From Rosistilla ulvae (GTDB taxonomy: Bacteria > Planctomycetota > Planctomycetia > Pirellulales > Pirellulaceae), in NCBI RefSeq assembly GCF_007741475.1, contig NZ_CP036261.1, positions 3,783,798 to 3,847,797 of the forward strand: a stretch of 64,000 nt of DNA. Direction: 5' to 3'. Positions 42,401 through 50,538 of the stretch are shown here, piece after piece. Every line of letters starts with the position of its first letter. The first letter of the stretch is position 1. The notes under the pieces were generated by a model. That model saw only the letters and a program-made list of their open reading frames with translations, was not told where the DNA came from and did not search any database. Position numbers and translations under genes: made by a program.

Positions 42401-44219
42401 AGCGGTCGGAGCCGGTTTCGAAGGAGAACGCGTCGAAGACCTTCTGTCGTCGACCGACATGGTCTTCCGACCTGTCGATCCGAAGATTGGCCCCGACGGT
42501 GCGCTGTGGTTTGGCGACTGGTGCAACGCACTGATCGGTCACATGCAATATTCGCAGCGCGACCCGAATCGCGATCACCAACACGGCCGCATCTTCCGTT
42601 TGGTTTATGAGAACAAACCGCTGTTGGAACCGATCACGCAAGCTGGCAAATCGATCGACGAATTGCTGGAACAACTGAAGACGTATGAATTGCGAACTCG
42701 CTATCGGGTCCGTCGCGAAATTCGCGATCACGAGAAGGAAGAGGTCTACGCGGCGATCGACAAGTGGATCGATGGCGTGGACGATCCCAAACAGTTGTGC
42801 GAAGCGATGTGGATCCAAGAGAGCTTCCGCGACGTCGATACCGATCTGTTGGACAAGATCCTAGCAACCGATGAATATCGCGCTCGCGCCGCGGCGATCC
42901 ACACGATCACCAACGAGATGGAGCGGATTCCGAACGCGAAGGACTATCTAGCCAAGGGCGTTACCGATCCGAACCCGCGTGTTCGCTTGGAAGCCGTCCG
43001 CGGGTTGAGCTTCCTGGGCAGCGTCGAAGCGACCGAATTGGCACTGAAGGCTGTCGACCAACCGATGGACTATTGGCTCGATTACACGCTGGAACATACG
43101 CTGCATGCGTTGGAACCTGCATGGAAGTCGGGTGAAGGGAACGAAGGCTTTTTGGCAAACAGCTCCGAAGCCGCTGCCAAGCATTTCGATCGCTTCCGTA
43201 AACTCAACGGTCCCGGTGGCGCCGCGGTTCTGCCGTTGGAAGTCGCCGACGATGTCGACGCTTCGGAAAAGGACCGCAAGAACGCGATCCGCCAACTGGC
43301 GAAGCTGAAAGGCGGCCATGCCGGCCGTGGCGTCGAGGTCTTCAAACGCGTCTGTTCGGCATGTCACATGGTTGGCGATGTCGGCAAGAAATTTGGTCCC
43401 GATCTGAGTGACATCGGCCGTCGGTTCAACCTAGAACAGATCATCAGCTCGATCATCATGCCCAACGAGGAGATCTCCAAGGGATACGAAACGGTGATGG
43501 TCCTGACGATCGACGGTGCAACGCACAACGGCTTCATCCTGAGCGAGGACGACGAGACGTTGTCGTTGGGAATCGCCAATGGCAAGCAGATCGACGTGTT
43601 GAAGGATGACATCGACATCCGCAAGCCGATGAAGGCGAGTTCGATGCCGGAGGGCTTAGTGAAAACGATCGCTCCTGTCGAATTCCTCGACCTGATCGCT
43701 TACTTGCAAAATCAGAAAGCGGTTGCATTTTCCAAGAGCGACGATGGGTGGATTCGCAGCACCGAAAAGAACCCGCCGCCGATGCGAACTCACGGTGAGT
43801 TTAAAGAGATCTCGCGCGATGCCGAAGTTAAATTGGGCGACGCGTTTGGCAATCGCGATTGGAACAACGATGTCCACCTATTCCTCAATCCTTTGAAGCG
43901 AGCGAGCTGGGATTTCAGTTTTCATTCGCAGCACGATGCCGATAATCCAGCGCTGACGATTCGGTTGGCCGAGGAATCGGAGGTTCGGCACATCGAATTG
44001 AAGAACCGCTTGGAGAGTGAGTTCCACAAGCGAGCCGAAGGCTTGACCGTTTGGACCTCCACCGACGGCAAGGACTATCAAAAGGTCTGGGCCGCGGAGA
44101 AACCAGCCGGAACGTATTCGATCGATCTGCCCGCCGGCACGCGAGCAAAATACGTCCGCATCGGCCTCGATGGCAAAGGAACGTTCCACCTGTTCCAAGG
44201 CGTTATCTACGGCAAATAG
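39474..44219 (+). CDS. ThuA-SGNH-PVC dehydrogenase-cytochrome c fusion protein
   Basis: 1581 residues from the ATG at 39474 (AAGGT upstream), with signal peptide about 1-30. Domains in order: ThuA-like, about 37-290 (GEIVLVAGDEEYRSEESMPM, MIIGTRFRAPRPEEAAHLTA); SGNH/GDSL-like, about 371-590 (KGQRIAVVGNALAEGMNQYG); PVC-type membrane-bound dehydrogenase beta-propeller, about 690-1045 (VPEGFKVELFASEREFPELA); HEAT-like helical repeats, about 1100-1230; cytochrome c with CSACHM (about 1292); and a F5/8-type C domain at the end (about 1465-1581). The haem dehydrogenase part suggests electron-yielding sugar oxidation outside the cytoplasm, but the substrate is unknown. Confidence 0.92.
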   Translation: MKSLSAWSPRFPWLMAPALLVASICSGVSGDEPTLVFDAVGKQVGEIVLVAGDEEYRSEESMPMLGKILSQKHGFKCTVVFSLSDDGSYIDPNNSAGLTGLAALDTADLMIIGTRFRAPRPEEAAHLTAFMNAGKPVIGIRTATHAFNGKGSFGDKISFAEWGRKILGEQWVSHHGKHKSQGARGVPEASSADHPILNSVEEIFAPSDVYGVIHLTDADQILMRGAVTESLDPKSPNVEGEKNDPMQPFAWLHTYEGPNGTEGKSFCTTAGAAVDLVDEDLRRMLVNAAYFLTGNEVPKQADVAYVDPFYPSFYGFIREKDYWKNADLQPSDFALGKSPAMPDPKGSPAWDFRPTKPVAAAADNAGSLPLKKGQRIAVVGNALAEGMNQYGNFEALLQTRFPEKELIFRNFGWPADEVANQQRPGSYTTIDDPLVVFAPDMFLCFFGFNESFQGREPAAIERFIADYRNYIETMKTKFAKDGKQPTFVLVSPVGFEATGNPLQPDGVEENKNLAAYTAAIAKMAAADGHRFVDLHTKTSEEFAKTAGNQFTINGVHLNEQGDRLMGELLDASLFDGEHPLGVDASKFQEVRKWVNDKSWYHLQDYRMLNGWYVYGGRRTWDTETFPTEYRKIRNIVAVRDQYVWDLAAGRPVADQPDDSKTGEVYTPETMFGTRDENFRKMREPEEIKYPSPEESIEMMTVPEGFKVELFASEREFPELANPNQIAFDSRGRLWVSCMANYPQWQPGSAKPSDRLLIFEDTDGDGKADKCTPFYDKLICPTGFEFWNGGVLVVDEPRILFLKDTDGDDRADEVTPIIDGIATDDTHHTMGAWEFSHGGLLHMLEGVALSTTLETPWGPFRNKGTSGGYIFDLHSLKFSHYRTPGYGNPWCLVFDEWGNGIVGDGTNAKQHWVSPLSGLEVNTRRTMNPVFDNQGMRPAVGNEFLWSRQFPDDVQGQFIYACVINMHGMPRFNVRDEAVGAGFEGERVEDLLSSTDMVFRPVDPKIGPDGALWFGDWCNALIGHMQYSQRDPNRDHQHGRIFRLVYENKPLLEPITQAGKSIDELLEQLKTYELRTRYRVRREIRDHEKEEVYAAIDKWIDGVDDPKQLCEAMWIQESFRDVDTDLLDKILATDEYRARAAAIHTITNEMERIPNAKDYLAKGVTDPNPRVRLEAVRGLSFLGSVEATELALKAVDQPMDYWLDYTLEHTLHALEPAWKSGEGNEGFLANSSEAAAKHFDRFRKLNGPGGAAVLPLEVADDVDASEKDRKNAIRQLAKLKGGHAGRGVEVFKRVCSACHMVGDVGKKFGPDLSDIGRRFNLEQIISSIIMPNEEISKGYETVMVLTIDGATHNGFILSEDDETLSLGIANGKQIDVLKDDIDIRKPMKASSMPEGLVKTIAPVEFLDLIAYLQNQKAVAFSKSDDGWIRSTEKNPPPMRTHGEFKEISRDAEVKLGDAFGNRDWNNDVHLFLNPLKRASWDFSFHSQHDADNPALTIRLAEESEVRHIELKNRLESEFHKRAEGLTVWTSTDGKDYQKVWAAEKPAGTYSIDLPAGTRAKYVRIGLDGKGTFHLFQGVIYGK

Positions 44220-44232
44220 CGCCGCATCCCGC

Positions 44233-44284
44233 AGGGATCGAAGATGGTTGCCGGAGGTCGCCGCGCAGCGGCGCACCTCCGGAA
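44233..44284 (+). repeat. REP-like hairpin unit 1
   Basis: A 52-base unit starting AGGGATCGAAGATGG. It holds a hairpin in which CCGGAGGT (44251-44258) pairs with ACCTCCGG (44275-44282), with an inner CCGC/GCGG pair. Nearly identical to unit 2. Confidence 0.8.
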
Positions 44285-44315
44285 TTTAGGTTCCTACGCG
44301 CACGCCAGATCTCGA

Positions 44316-44367
44316 AGGGATCGAAGATGGTAGCCGGAGGTCGACGCGCAGCGGCGAACCTCCGGAA
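44316..44367 (+). repeat. REP-like hairpin unit 2
   Basis: A second 52-base copy starting AGGGATCGAAGATGG, with CCGGAGGT at 44334-44341 and ACCTCCGG near 44358-44365. It differs from unit 1 at only a few positions, including paired ones, which suggests that the hairpin is kept. Confidence 0.8.
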
Positions 44368-44538
44368 CACGACGTACGCGCGCAATCGCTCCCGCAGGGA
44401 GCGCAGTTCGATATGCGTCCCCGTCGGGGGCGGCGTTCGATATCGCGAATCGGTTACCGGTGGTATTCGCTGCGCTCAAACCACCGGCTACCTTTTGGAG
44501 CGGCTTCGCGGATAGAATAGATGCGCACCAAATCCCGC

Positions 44539-44560
44539 AGGGATTGCAGATGGTAGCCGG
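44539..44560 (+). repeat. REP-like unit 3, partial
   Basis: AGGGATTGCAGATGGTAGCC followed by GG matches the left half of units 1 and 2, then diverges. It is a truncated copy near the end of the downstream convergent gene. Confidence 0.6.
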
Positions 44561-44641
44561 GGCGTGGAGACGTTAGATCCACGGAATTCGAAACTCTTGA
44601 CGAGTTCCGCAACGGGCGGATTCCGTTATCGCCGTTCCTTC

Positions 44642-46135
44642 TTAACCGCCGGTGCTCTCGAGGTCTTTCATGTAGACCGCGAGCGTCGTTTCGAAGGTGT
44701 TGGCGTCGATTTTGTAGTGTGGATCCGAATCGGTGTATTTGTTGCAGTGTTCAACCAACACGCGATAGAGGAAGCGGAACAGATGCCGTGGGACGCGCAA
44801 CGATTGCATCGCGGCTAACAGCCGTTCGTACGAGATATTGTCGTCGAACAGATTGCGTGGTTCAGGCGATTGCCCCTCCGCCGCACACGCCATCAAGCGC
44901 GACTGTGCGAGGTCGTAGAGCGCTTCGCCGGTCCAATGGAAGCTGGGGATCAGGTTCTGTTTATCCAGCCGTGCCCGTTCGTGGAACTCTCGTGTTTCGC
45001 GTTCGACGTCGCGATGTAATTCCTGCGGCAACAGCAGCTTCAGCCCAACGCCCGAATGCTTCAGCAGCTTGTTGTCCAACAGCGGCCAGACGAAGCGACG
45101 CATCAATTCCGGCTTGCCGCCCATCAGATGCGGTTCGTCGACACGATCGATCAGCACGATCACGCCGGAGAATCCGAGTCGAGCCAACAGCGACTGGAAT
45201 TTACTGAGCAATTCATAACGGTCATCGGTGCGATCGAATCGCGGCAGCGGTTGACTGGCAAGTTCGCTGAAAGGAATCGACAGCAATGTCTTGTGCAGTG
45301 CATGGGTATCGCGTTTACCAACACGCATGTGTTTCCGAATCCCACGGGCCATCCACCAGCACCGCAGCCAACGCAACTTGTAGTGCGCGGCACCGGCGAA
45401 ACTGATCAACAGAAACAACGCAGCCGAAAATGCTGGGCTGAGCCGGTCGGTATATGCCAACCAACCACTCAGAACCACGGCGACAACCAACGCGGCAATC
45501 GCCAGCCAGAAATCCCAGCGGACAGCCCAATTGCGGTAACCCAACTTCTTCCGCAGCCCATTCCAACGCTCGGGGAAGGATTCGCCAGTCGATTGATCGT
45601 AGGCAAGGGCCAGCAGCAGCAGGTCGCGGGCTTGATGGCGTTCCAATTTTCGGAGGTCTTCGTCGCGGACTTCGGTTGCCACCGAATCGTTGGCGTTGTT
45701 CTGATCCAACACGCGGTCGACTAATCGCGTGACGCCAAGGCACAAGATCGCATCGATATGATCCCACAACCGCCAGGCGTCGAGGGTCTTTTCAGGCTTC
45801 TTGGCCAAACGCCGGGGCAACCGTTCCTGGAAATGGTCCAAGAAGGGATTGAAGTCGTCGTAGCGGATGACAAATGTGCGGTTGTTCAAGTGCTGGCGAT
45901 TGTAGCGATCCAGATGCCTATCGATCTGCAATCCGATCGCGGTCTTGCCAGCCCCCTTGGCTCCAAACACGATCGCCGTGCTTGGTTCCGATGGATCTCC
46001 ATAGACCTTATCCCAGACAGGATGATAGGCGCTGGAAATGCAAAACTCTTTGAAAACCGGATCGGTTTGTGCATCCTCTTCAGCGAAGGGATTGCGGCTG
46101 ATACCGTGATGTTCAAGAAAGGAATGGATATTCAT
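44642..46135 (-). CDS. Membrane-inserted P-loop NTPase, KAP-like
   Basis: 497 residues. Walker A is GAKGAGKT (58-65). Two membrane helices (about 210-227 and 233-251) lie between it and the Walker B segment VIVLIDRVDEP (325-335). A membrane hairpin inserted inside a P-loop domain is the hallmark of the KAP NTPase group, so I infer membership; the sequence similarity itself was not tested. The N-terminus GISRNPFAEEDAQTDP is like those of small AAA/ExeA-type ATPases. The nucleotide domain would be cytoplasmic and anchored to the membrane. Gene stands alone; function is unknown, and some KAP-group NTPases act in membrane signalling or defence. Confidence 0.7.
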   Translation of the reverse strand: MNIHSFLEHHGISRNPFAEEDAQTDPVFKEFCISSAYHPVWDKVYGDPSEPSTAIVFGAKGAGKTAIGLQIDRHLDRYNRQHLNNRTFVIRYDDFNPFLDHFQERLPRRLAKKPEKTLDAWRLWDHIDAILCLGVTRLVDRVLDQNNANDSVATEVRDEDLRKLERHQARDLLLLALAYDQSTGESFPERWNGLRKKLGYRNWAVRWDFWLAIAALVVAVVLSGWLAYTDRLSPAFSAALFLLISFAGAAHYKLRWLRCWWMARGIRKHMRVGKRDTHALHKTLLSIPFSELASQPLPRFDRTDDRYELLSKFQSLLARLGFSGVIVLIDRVDEPHLMGGKPELMRRFVWPLLDNKLLKHSGVGLKLLLPQELHRDVERETREFHERARLDKQNLIPSFHWTGEALYDLAQSRLMACAAEGQSPEPRNLFDDNISYERLLAAMQSLRVPRHLFRFLYRVLVEHCNKYTDSDPHYKIDANTFETTLAVYMKDLESTGG

Positions 46136-46456
46136 AGGTTCGCCGATATCGGACGTGAGACGCAGGTCGCGAGGATATTTTCAAGTTGGTGAAGCATACT
46201 TTGGGCTGCACCATTTCGCCGAGCCAAGCGGCAGCGGATCGGAAGGTTTCAAGGGAGCGAGAACTACCCAATCGTCGCAATCGCTAAACCCCGCTCCAGC
46301 GTACCTATGAAAATCGCTCGGCGAAATGCCCCCGCCGAGCGATGTTTTATCGAGGTCGTGCAATCTATCGTCGCTTTGCCGACCCCCGATTGCGATTCTT
46401 GTTCCCAAGCGGCGTTGGGTACGAGCAAACAAAGTCTGCCACCCAGCCCGCGATAT
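46136..46456. other. Spacer between minus-strand genes
   Basis: About 320 bases. I see no supported gene, terminator or repeat. Some short frames exist on both strands without start signals. Confidence 0.4.
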
Positions 46457-47002
46457 CTACTTAATGCCCTTGAGCATCGCCTTGAAGGCATCCTTGTTTT
46501 CGTCGACGATCGCTTTTGGACCTGTCAGTTTAATGAAATACTTGCGACCATCGTTGACGACAATCGCCCCCAGCATTCCGTAGTCTTCGCGTTTGACTGT
46601 CTTTCCAGGAGCAAACGGGCCGCCCCCCATCGATTCTTTGAACGTGCCTTGCAGTTCCACCAAATGAACTTCGTTCCCTTCAACGTCCAGCTTTTCGATC
46701 TTGGAAGTCGCCTTGGCCGATCCACCCCCCGGAGCGGTGAACTGCCCGATCCAACGATCGATATTGGCCGTGATATCGCCACCAGCAGCCATCATTGTCA
46801 ACCGCGCCGGCGCCTCGACACCTTCTTTGCTGATCGAGTATTCCCTCTCTACGATTCGCGAACGAGGTTGAACCGCCTTCCAAGCTGCAGGGGTTTCCAT
46901 TTTGATCGCGCCGCCAAACGCTTCGACAGTCTCGGCGTAGCTGTTCGCACTAACCAACAATTGACTGAGGGTAAAAATTCCGAGGAAAGCAAAACGTCGC
47001 AT
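46457..47002 (-). CDS. Exported protein of unknown function
   Basis: 181 residues from the ATG at 47002 with GGAG about 10 bases upstream. Signal peptide about 1-23 (FLGIFTLSQLLVSANSYA). The mature domain reads AIKMETPAAWKAVQPRSRIV, EAPARLTMMAAGGDITANID, and KREDYGMLGAIVVNDGRKYF, ending in AMLKGIK. The pattern (exported, P-x-x-W after the first strand, helix-closed C-terminus) is common in small planctomycete periplasmic proteins. No named family is certain. Confidence 0.75.
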   Translation of the reverse strand: MRRFAFLGIFTLSQLLVSANSYAETVEAFGGAIKMETPAAWKAVQPRSRIVEREYSISKEGVEAPARLTMMAAGGDITANIDRWIGQFTAPGGGSAKATSKIEKLDVEGNEVHLVELQGTFKESMGGGPFAPGKTVKREDYGMLGAIVVNDGRKYFIKLTGPKAIVDENKDAFKAMLKGIK

Positions 47003-47173
47003 TTTGAAAGACTCCGAAGGGTCGGTGGGGAAGGGTTGATTTTCGTTTCGCAAGATTTTAGCCCGCAGCGGAGCAAAAAGCCAATCCAACCAGGCAAGTT
47101 CCTCGCGTTTGAATCCGCCGCTGCAAGTCGCTCGCACCGTGTCGCACACTGCGAATTCGGGGCGATCGATCGA

Positions 47174-48019
47174 CTAATAAAGTGCGGACGCAAGCTTTCG
47201 GCGGTATTCGCCCGTCAGCGGCGAATCGTCGGGGAGCGAGCGGAAGATGTCGATCATCAGCAGCCGAGCGTGATCGCGTTCGTCCCCCTTGGTGCTTTCG
47301 ACGACTTCCAAAGCCAGATCCAACGCGGTTTGAAAATTGCCCGCCGCCGCCTGCTTGCGGGCGACTTCGATCTTCAAAGACACATTGCCAGGGTCGGCAA
47401 CCAATTGTTGCTGCAGTTCCTGAAGATCGCCCGCAGGAACCTCAGCGGCCAACGTCAGCCGCGACTTCAGTTGTTCGGCATCGGGGTCGAGAAATCCGCG
47501 TGACTCCAGTTCTTCCAATATTTTCGTCGCCGCCGCGACATCTCCCGACGCAAGGGATGCGCGACCAACGCCGATCTTCGCCGGCAGGTCCTCGGGATCG
47601 TCGTCGAGCATTTGTTGGTAGATCTTCAGTGCGGCTGCGGGATCGGAATCCTCCATCCGCTTGGCAGCTTGGAACTCGTCGGCGGCAACGATCCGGCGAA
47701 AGAACATTCGCAACACAGTCTCGCTGACCGCCCCTTGCAACCCATCGATGATCGCACCGTCGATGACACCGAAGAGCGCGGGGATTCCAGAGACACCAAA
47801 CTCCGTGGCCGCCTGCTGGCATTGATCCGTATTTGCTTTGGCAACCATCACGCGGCCGGCAAACTCTTCAGCCATCTGTTCTAACAGCGGCGCAAGCGCT
47901 CGGCATGGCTGACACCAATCGGCCCAGAAATCGACCACCACCGGGACGGACCGACTCCGCTCCAAGACATCCAGTTCAAACGTTTCGTCGGTTGTTTCAA
48001 TCAAGTTGGATTCATTCAT
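47174..48019 (-). CDS. Thioredoxin-TPR protein, CnoX (YbbN)-like
   Basis: 281 residues from the ATG at 48019, which leaves a normal thioredoxin N-terminus; no clear Shine-Dalgarno is seen. Residues about 8-115 are a thioredoxin domain with VVDFWADWCQPCRALAPLLE (C36 and C39) and the cis-proline region VSGIPAL. The C-terminal 165 residues are TPR-like helices (AALKIYQQMLDDDPEDLPAK). This is the layout of CnoX/YbbN, a holdase that protects proteins from oxidation, but CnoX of E. coli lacks the full CxxC, whereas this protein keeps it. It should be cytoplasmic and redox active. Confidence 0.87.
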   Translation of the reverse strand: MNESNLIETTDETFELDVLERSRSVPVVVDFWADWCQPCRALAPLLEQMAEEFAGRVMVAKANTDQCQQAATEFGVSGIPALFGVIDGAIIDGLQGAVSETVLRMFFRRIVAADEFQAAKRMEDSDPAAALKIYQQMLDDDPEDLPAKIGVGRASLASGDVAAATKILEELESRGFLDPDAEQLKSRLTLAAEVPAGDLQELQQQLVADPGNVSLKIEVARKQAAAGNFQTALDLALEVVESTKGDERDHARLLMIDIFRSLPDDSPLTGEYRRKLASALY

Positions 48020-48149
48020 GTAAGCATTCTGACATTTTAAGCCGTCGAATACCACAGCCTCACTCTTGGTCAAACGACCGCGTCGGGTCGAGCCGCGACG
48101 CTGTAGAACATTGATGTGCGTCGATCGTGCAAACGCCGCCAGCAATCGA

Positions 48150-48956
48150 TCAGTAGCGCGTGGCGCTGACGGGGAAGACTTCTTCTCCGCTAGCGATTTC
48201 GCCAGTCCGTTCGGATCGAACGTCGTCGGACATCAGAACACGCTGAAAAAACAGCATCAACAGGGTGCAAAGGTAGCGCCGGCCCATCTGTCGCATCCGC
48301 AAATTGGTCGCGCCCCACGTGCGTCCCTCCCAGCGAATCGGCACTTCGGCGATGCGGTAGCCGCCGATCAACGCACTCAACGACATCTCCAACGTGATAT
48401 TGAAGTGGCACGATTTGTAAGGACCGCAGGTCGCAATGACGTCGCGTCGGTAGGCTTTGAATGCGTTGGTCAGGTCGTTCAAATCGGTCCAGAACATCCA
48501 CCGGATCGTATTGTTTACGATTCGGTTGACAACAAGTTTCACGCGTGGATAGCGGTTGACGCGGGCACCGGCAATAAAACGCGATCCGAAGGCGCAATCG
48601 TATCCCGACTGGATGGTCTGGTAGTACATCAATGCGTCTCCGGGATGATCGGATCGGTCTGCCATGTAGATGATGACCACATCGCCCTGGGCATAGTTCA
48701 ATCCGGTCCGCACCGCGCGGCCAAAGCCTGCCGGAGGTGTGCGGCGAATCAACCGCACGCCCGGCCATCGCGCCGCCCGTTGCAACACTTCCGCCTCCGT
48801 CGCGTCATGGCTGTTGTCGTTGACGACGATCAGCTCGGTTCGAATCTGGTTCCGGTCGACAAGGCATTCCATCAAATCGTCGATGCATGGCCCGATATTG
48901 GCCGCTTCGTTGTGCGCTGGCAGCACAAGCGTTAATTGCGGACGTGGCTCAATCAT
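48150..48956 (-). CDS. Glycosyltransferase family 2, DPM1-like
   Basis: 268 residues. The GT2 fold is clear: LTLVLPAHNEAANIGPCIDD, ELIVVNDNSHDATEAEV, then VVIIYMADRSDHPGDALMYY with the D-x-S/D metal site, and GATNLRMRQMGRRYL. It resembles dolichol- or undecaprenyl-phosphate sugar synthases (DPM1 type), which make lipid-linked sugar donors for GT-C enzymes. The start codon overlaps the end of the upstream GT-C gene by 8 bases, so it is coupled. No extra membrane domain is seen, unlike in DPM1-GtrA fusions. Confidence 0.9.
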   Translation of the reverse strand: MIEPRPQLTLVLPAHNEAANIGPCIDDLMECLVDRNQIRTELIVVNDNSHDATEAEVLQRAARWPGVRLIRRTPPAGFGRAVRTGLNYAQGDVVIIYMADRSDHPGDALMYYQTIQSGYDCAFGSRFIAGARVNRYPRVKLVVNRIVNNTIRWMFWTDLNDLTNAFKAYRRDVIATCGPYKSCHFNITLEMSLSALIGGYRIAEVPIRWEGRTWGATNLRMRQMGRRYLCTLLMLFFQRVLMSDDVRSERTGEIASGEEVFPVSATRY

Positions 48957-50538
48957 TTAGCAACACTCGAGGACGGTAAACTTCTAAGAAGCAGCTTTGA
49001 GGGATTTCACGTGTGCCATACGATTTGTCGAGCACCGCGCCATATTGTTCGCTCCAGTTCTCATCGAGTCCTTCCCATGCGAGTAAGATCGCGGAATAGT
49101 CGATTGTTCGGTCTCCCCAAAACAGCTCCCGATCTTGGCAGAGCAGCGTTTCACGGCCACTCAAATACACATCGAAGACATATGACAAATCCGCCATATA
49201 TACGCCCTCCATTGGCAGATCGTCTAAGACCTGGGCAATAAATGTCTGCGCGTGATACTTCGGGTCGCCCCAATATCGTAAATAGAGATACGACGACCTC
49301 AAGCCGGCGCCGGGAAGCGAGAGCCCCAGCATCAACAGCGCACTGCCCAAGTAGACGATCTTGCGCCGAGAGCATCCAGCGACCTCGCGATCGCTTGCCT
49401 GCTGGGGATCGCTGCCAACTGGCGATCTGCCCGCCAACCAATCGACAGCAATCGCCAAGGCTCCCATGATCCAAAAAGCGGGATAGACCCAATAGCCTTT
49501 GGTCGGATGGATCCCCGCAACAACAGCGGTCAAATAAACACTCGACCAACACAAGGCGAGATACCCGATGGCAAAGCGACGTGGTTTTGTGTAGAGGATC
49601 ACGACGGAACCGGCGATCAGCGCTGTTGCCAAGAGCAAGCATTGCCACAAACCAGCGAACTCAAACAGCAACACGGCGTGATGTCGCAGCGAATCCCATG
49701 GGAACAACATTCGGCTGCCGAGCCCCGGCCCCGCGCGATCGACGACATTCGAAAAAAACTGACTCTTGAATTCGTAGGGGTACATCGCGATCAACGGTGC
49801 CCACAACATCAGGACACCGCAGGTCGATAGCCCGAACACAATCGCCCGCTTCGCCTTTTCCAAAATCGACGCTCGCACCGCCACAATCGCGACTCCCGCT
49901 TGGATGGCAAAGACCAACGCAAACGGATGAAACAGCGCGCCCAAGCCGCAGAACAGTCCGCTGATCGAGAGTTTCGATAACCGTCCGTCGGCGAAGAATC
50001 GAATCAACATCAGGATGCACAGCCAGCCACAAACGGCGCACAGCAAATCGGGGCGGACCACCAAGCCGGTAAACATCAACGGTCGACCGATCGCCATCAA
50101 CGTTGCTGCCAACAATGCAGCGGCATCCGAGGTGCCCAATCGCTTGCACAAACCAAACGTCAAGGCAATCGTTGCCAAAGCGGCGAGAAACAACGGAATT
50201 CTCGCGGTGGGATACCCCGCGGGAAAGATTGCGAAGAACGGAGCCTGCACATAAAACAATGCCGGTGGCAGCGTGAACAGGCAGCGATCGGCATTCTCAA
50301 AAAACGTGTCGCGGTTCCGTGTTGGAAGATAGGGGAGCCGCGGAATCCCTTCCTGCCAAACCGTATACCCGGGAGCGGCAAACCAATGTTCATCGTGTCC
50401 ACCGGGCATATGGATCAACGCAGGCAGGCGGAGTGCGACAAATAATAATACCGGGATCAACCAGAGGCGTCGCGCGCAAGCCGATTGGTTCGCCGATCCG
50501 ACGGAGATCTTGTCGAACGTGTTGCGAAGCGAATTCAA
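48949..50538 (-). CDS. GT-C glycosyltransferase (ArnT/PMT-like)
   Basis: 529 residues, with about 11-12 hydrophobic helices. The first periplasmic loop has the GGHDEHWF acidic pair (D49, E50), the metal/lipid-sugar site of GT39/GT83 enzymes, and a C-terminal soluble tail (MADLSYVFDVYLSGRETLLC). It should move a sugar from a lipid carrier to a periplasmic acceptor. The start is TTG, overlapping the stop codon of the epimerase gene (bases TTGA), so translation is coupled. Together with the downstream GT2, this makes a donor-synthesis and transfer pair. Confidence 0.85.
   Translation of the reverse strand: MNSLRNTFDKISVGSANQSACARRLWLIPVLLFVALRLPALIHMPGGHDEHWFAAPGYTVWQEGIPRLPYLPTRNRDTFFENADRCLFTLPPALFYVQAPFFAIFPAGYPTARIPLFLAALATIALTFGLCKRLGTSDAAALLAATLMAIGRPLMFTGLVVRPDLLCAVCGWLCILMLIRFFADGRLSKLSISGLFCGLGALFHPFALVFAIQAGVAIVAVRASILEKAKRAIVFGLSTCGVLMLWAPLIAMYPYEFKSQFFSNVVDRAGPGLGSRMLFPWDSLRHHAVLLFEFAGLWQCLLLATALIAGSVVILYTKPRRFAIGYLALCWSSVYLTAVVAGIHPTKGYWVYPAFWIMGALAIAVDWLAGRSPVGSDPQQASDREVAGCSRRKIVYLGSALLMLGLSLPGAGLRSSYLYLRYWGDPKYHAQTFIAQVLDDLPMEGVYMADLSYVFDVYLSGRETLLCQDRELFWGDRTIDYSAILLAWEGLDENWSEQYGAVLDKSYGTREIPQSCFLEVYRPRVLLND

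Larger units (their letters stand above)
44220..44641. other. Repeat-rich spacer
   Basis: About 420 bases between the cytochrome-fusion gene and the convergent NTPase gene. No protein gene. It is made of REP-like hairpin repeats (three listed) and more shuffled palindromic sequence such as CCGGTGGTATTCGCTGCGCT. This is the only clear repeat cluster outside genes. Confidence 0.65.

Noticed and set aside
39765-42818. A 1017-codon open frame on the minus strand opposite the cytochrome-fusion gene
   Set aside because: The sense strand encodes well-conserved domains; the antisense product shows no recognisable motif and no start signals.
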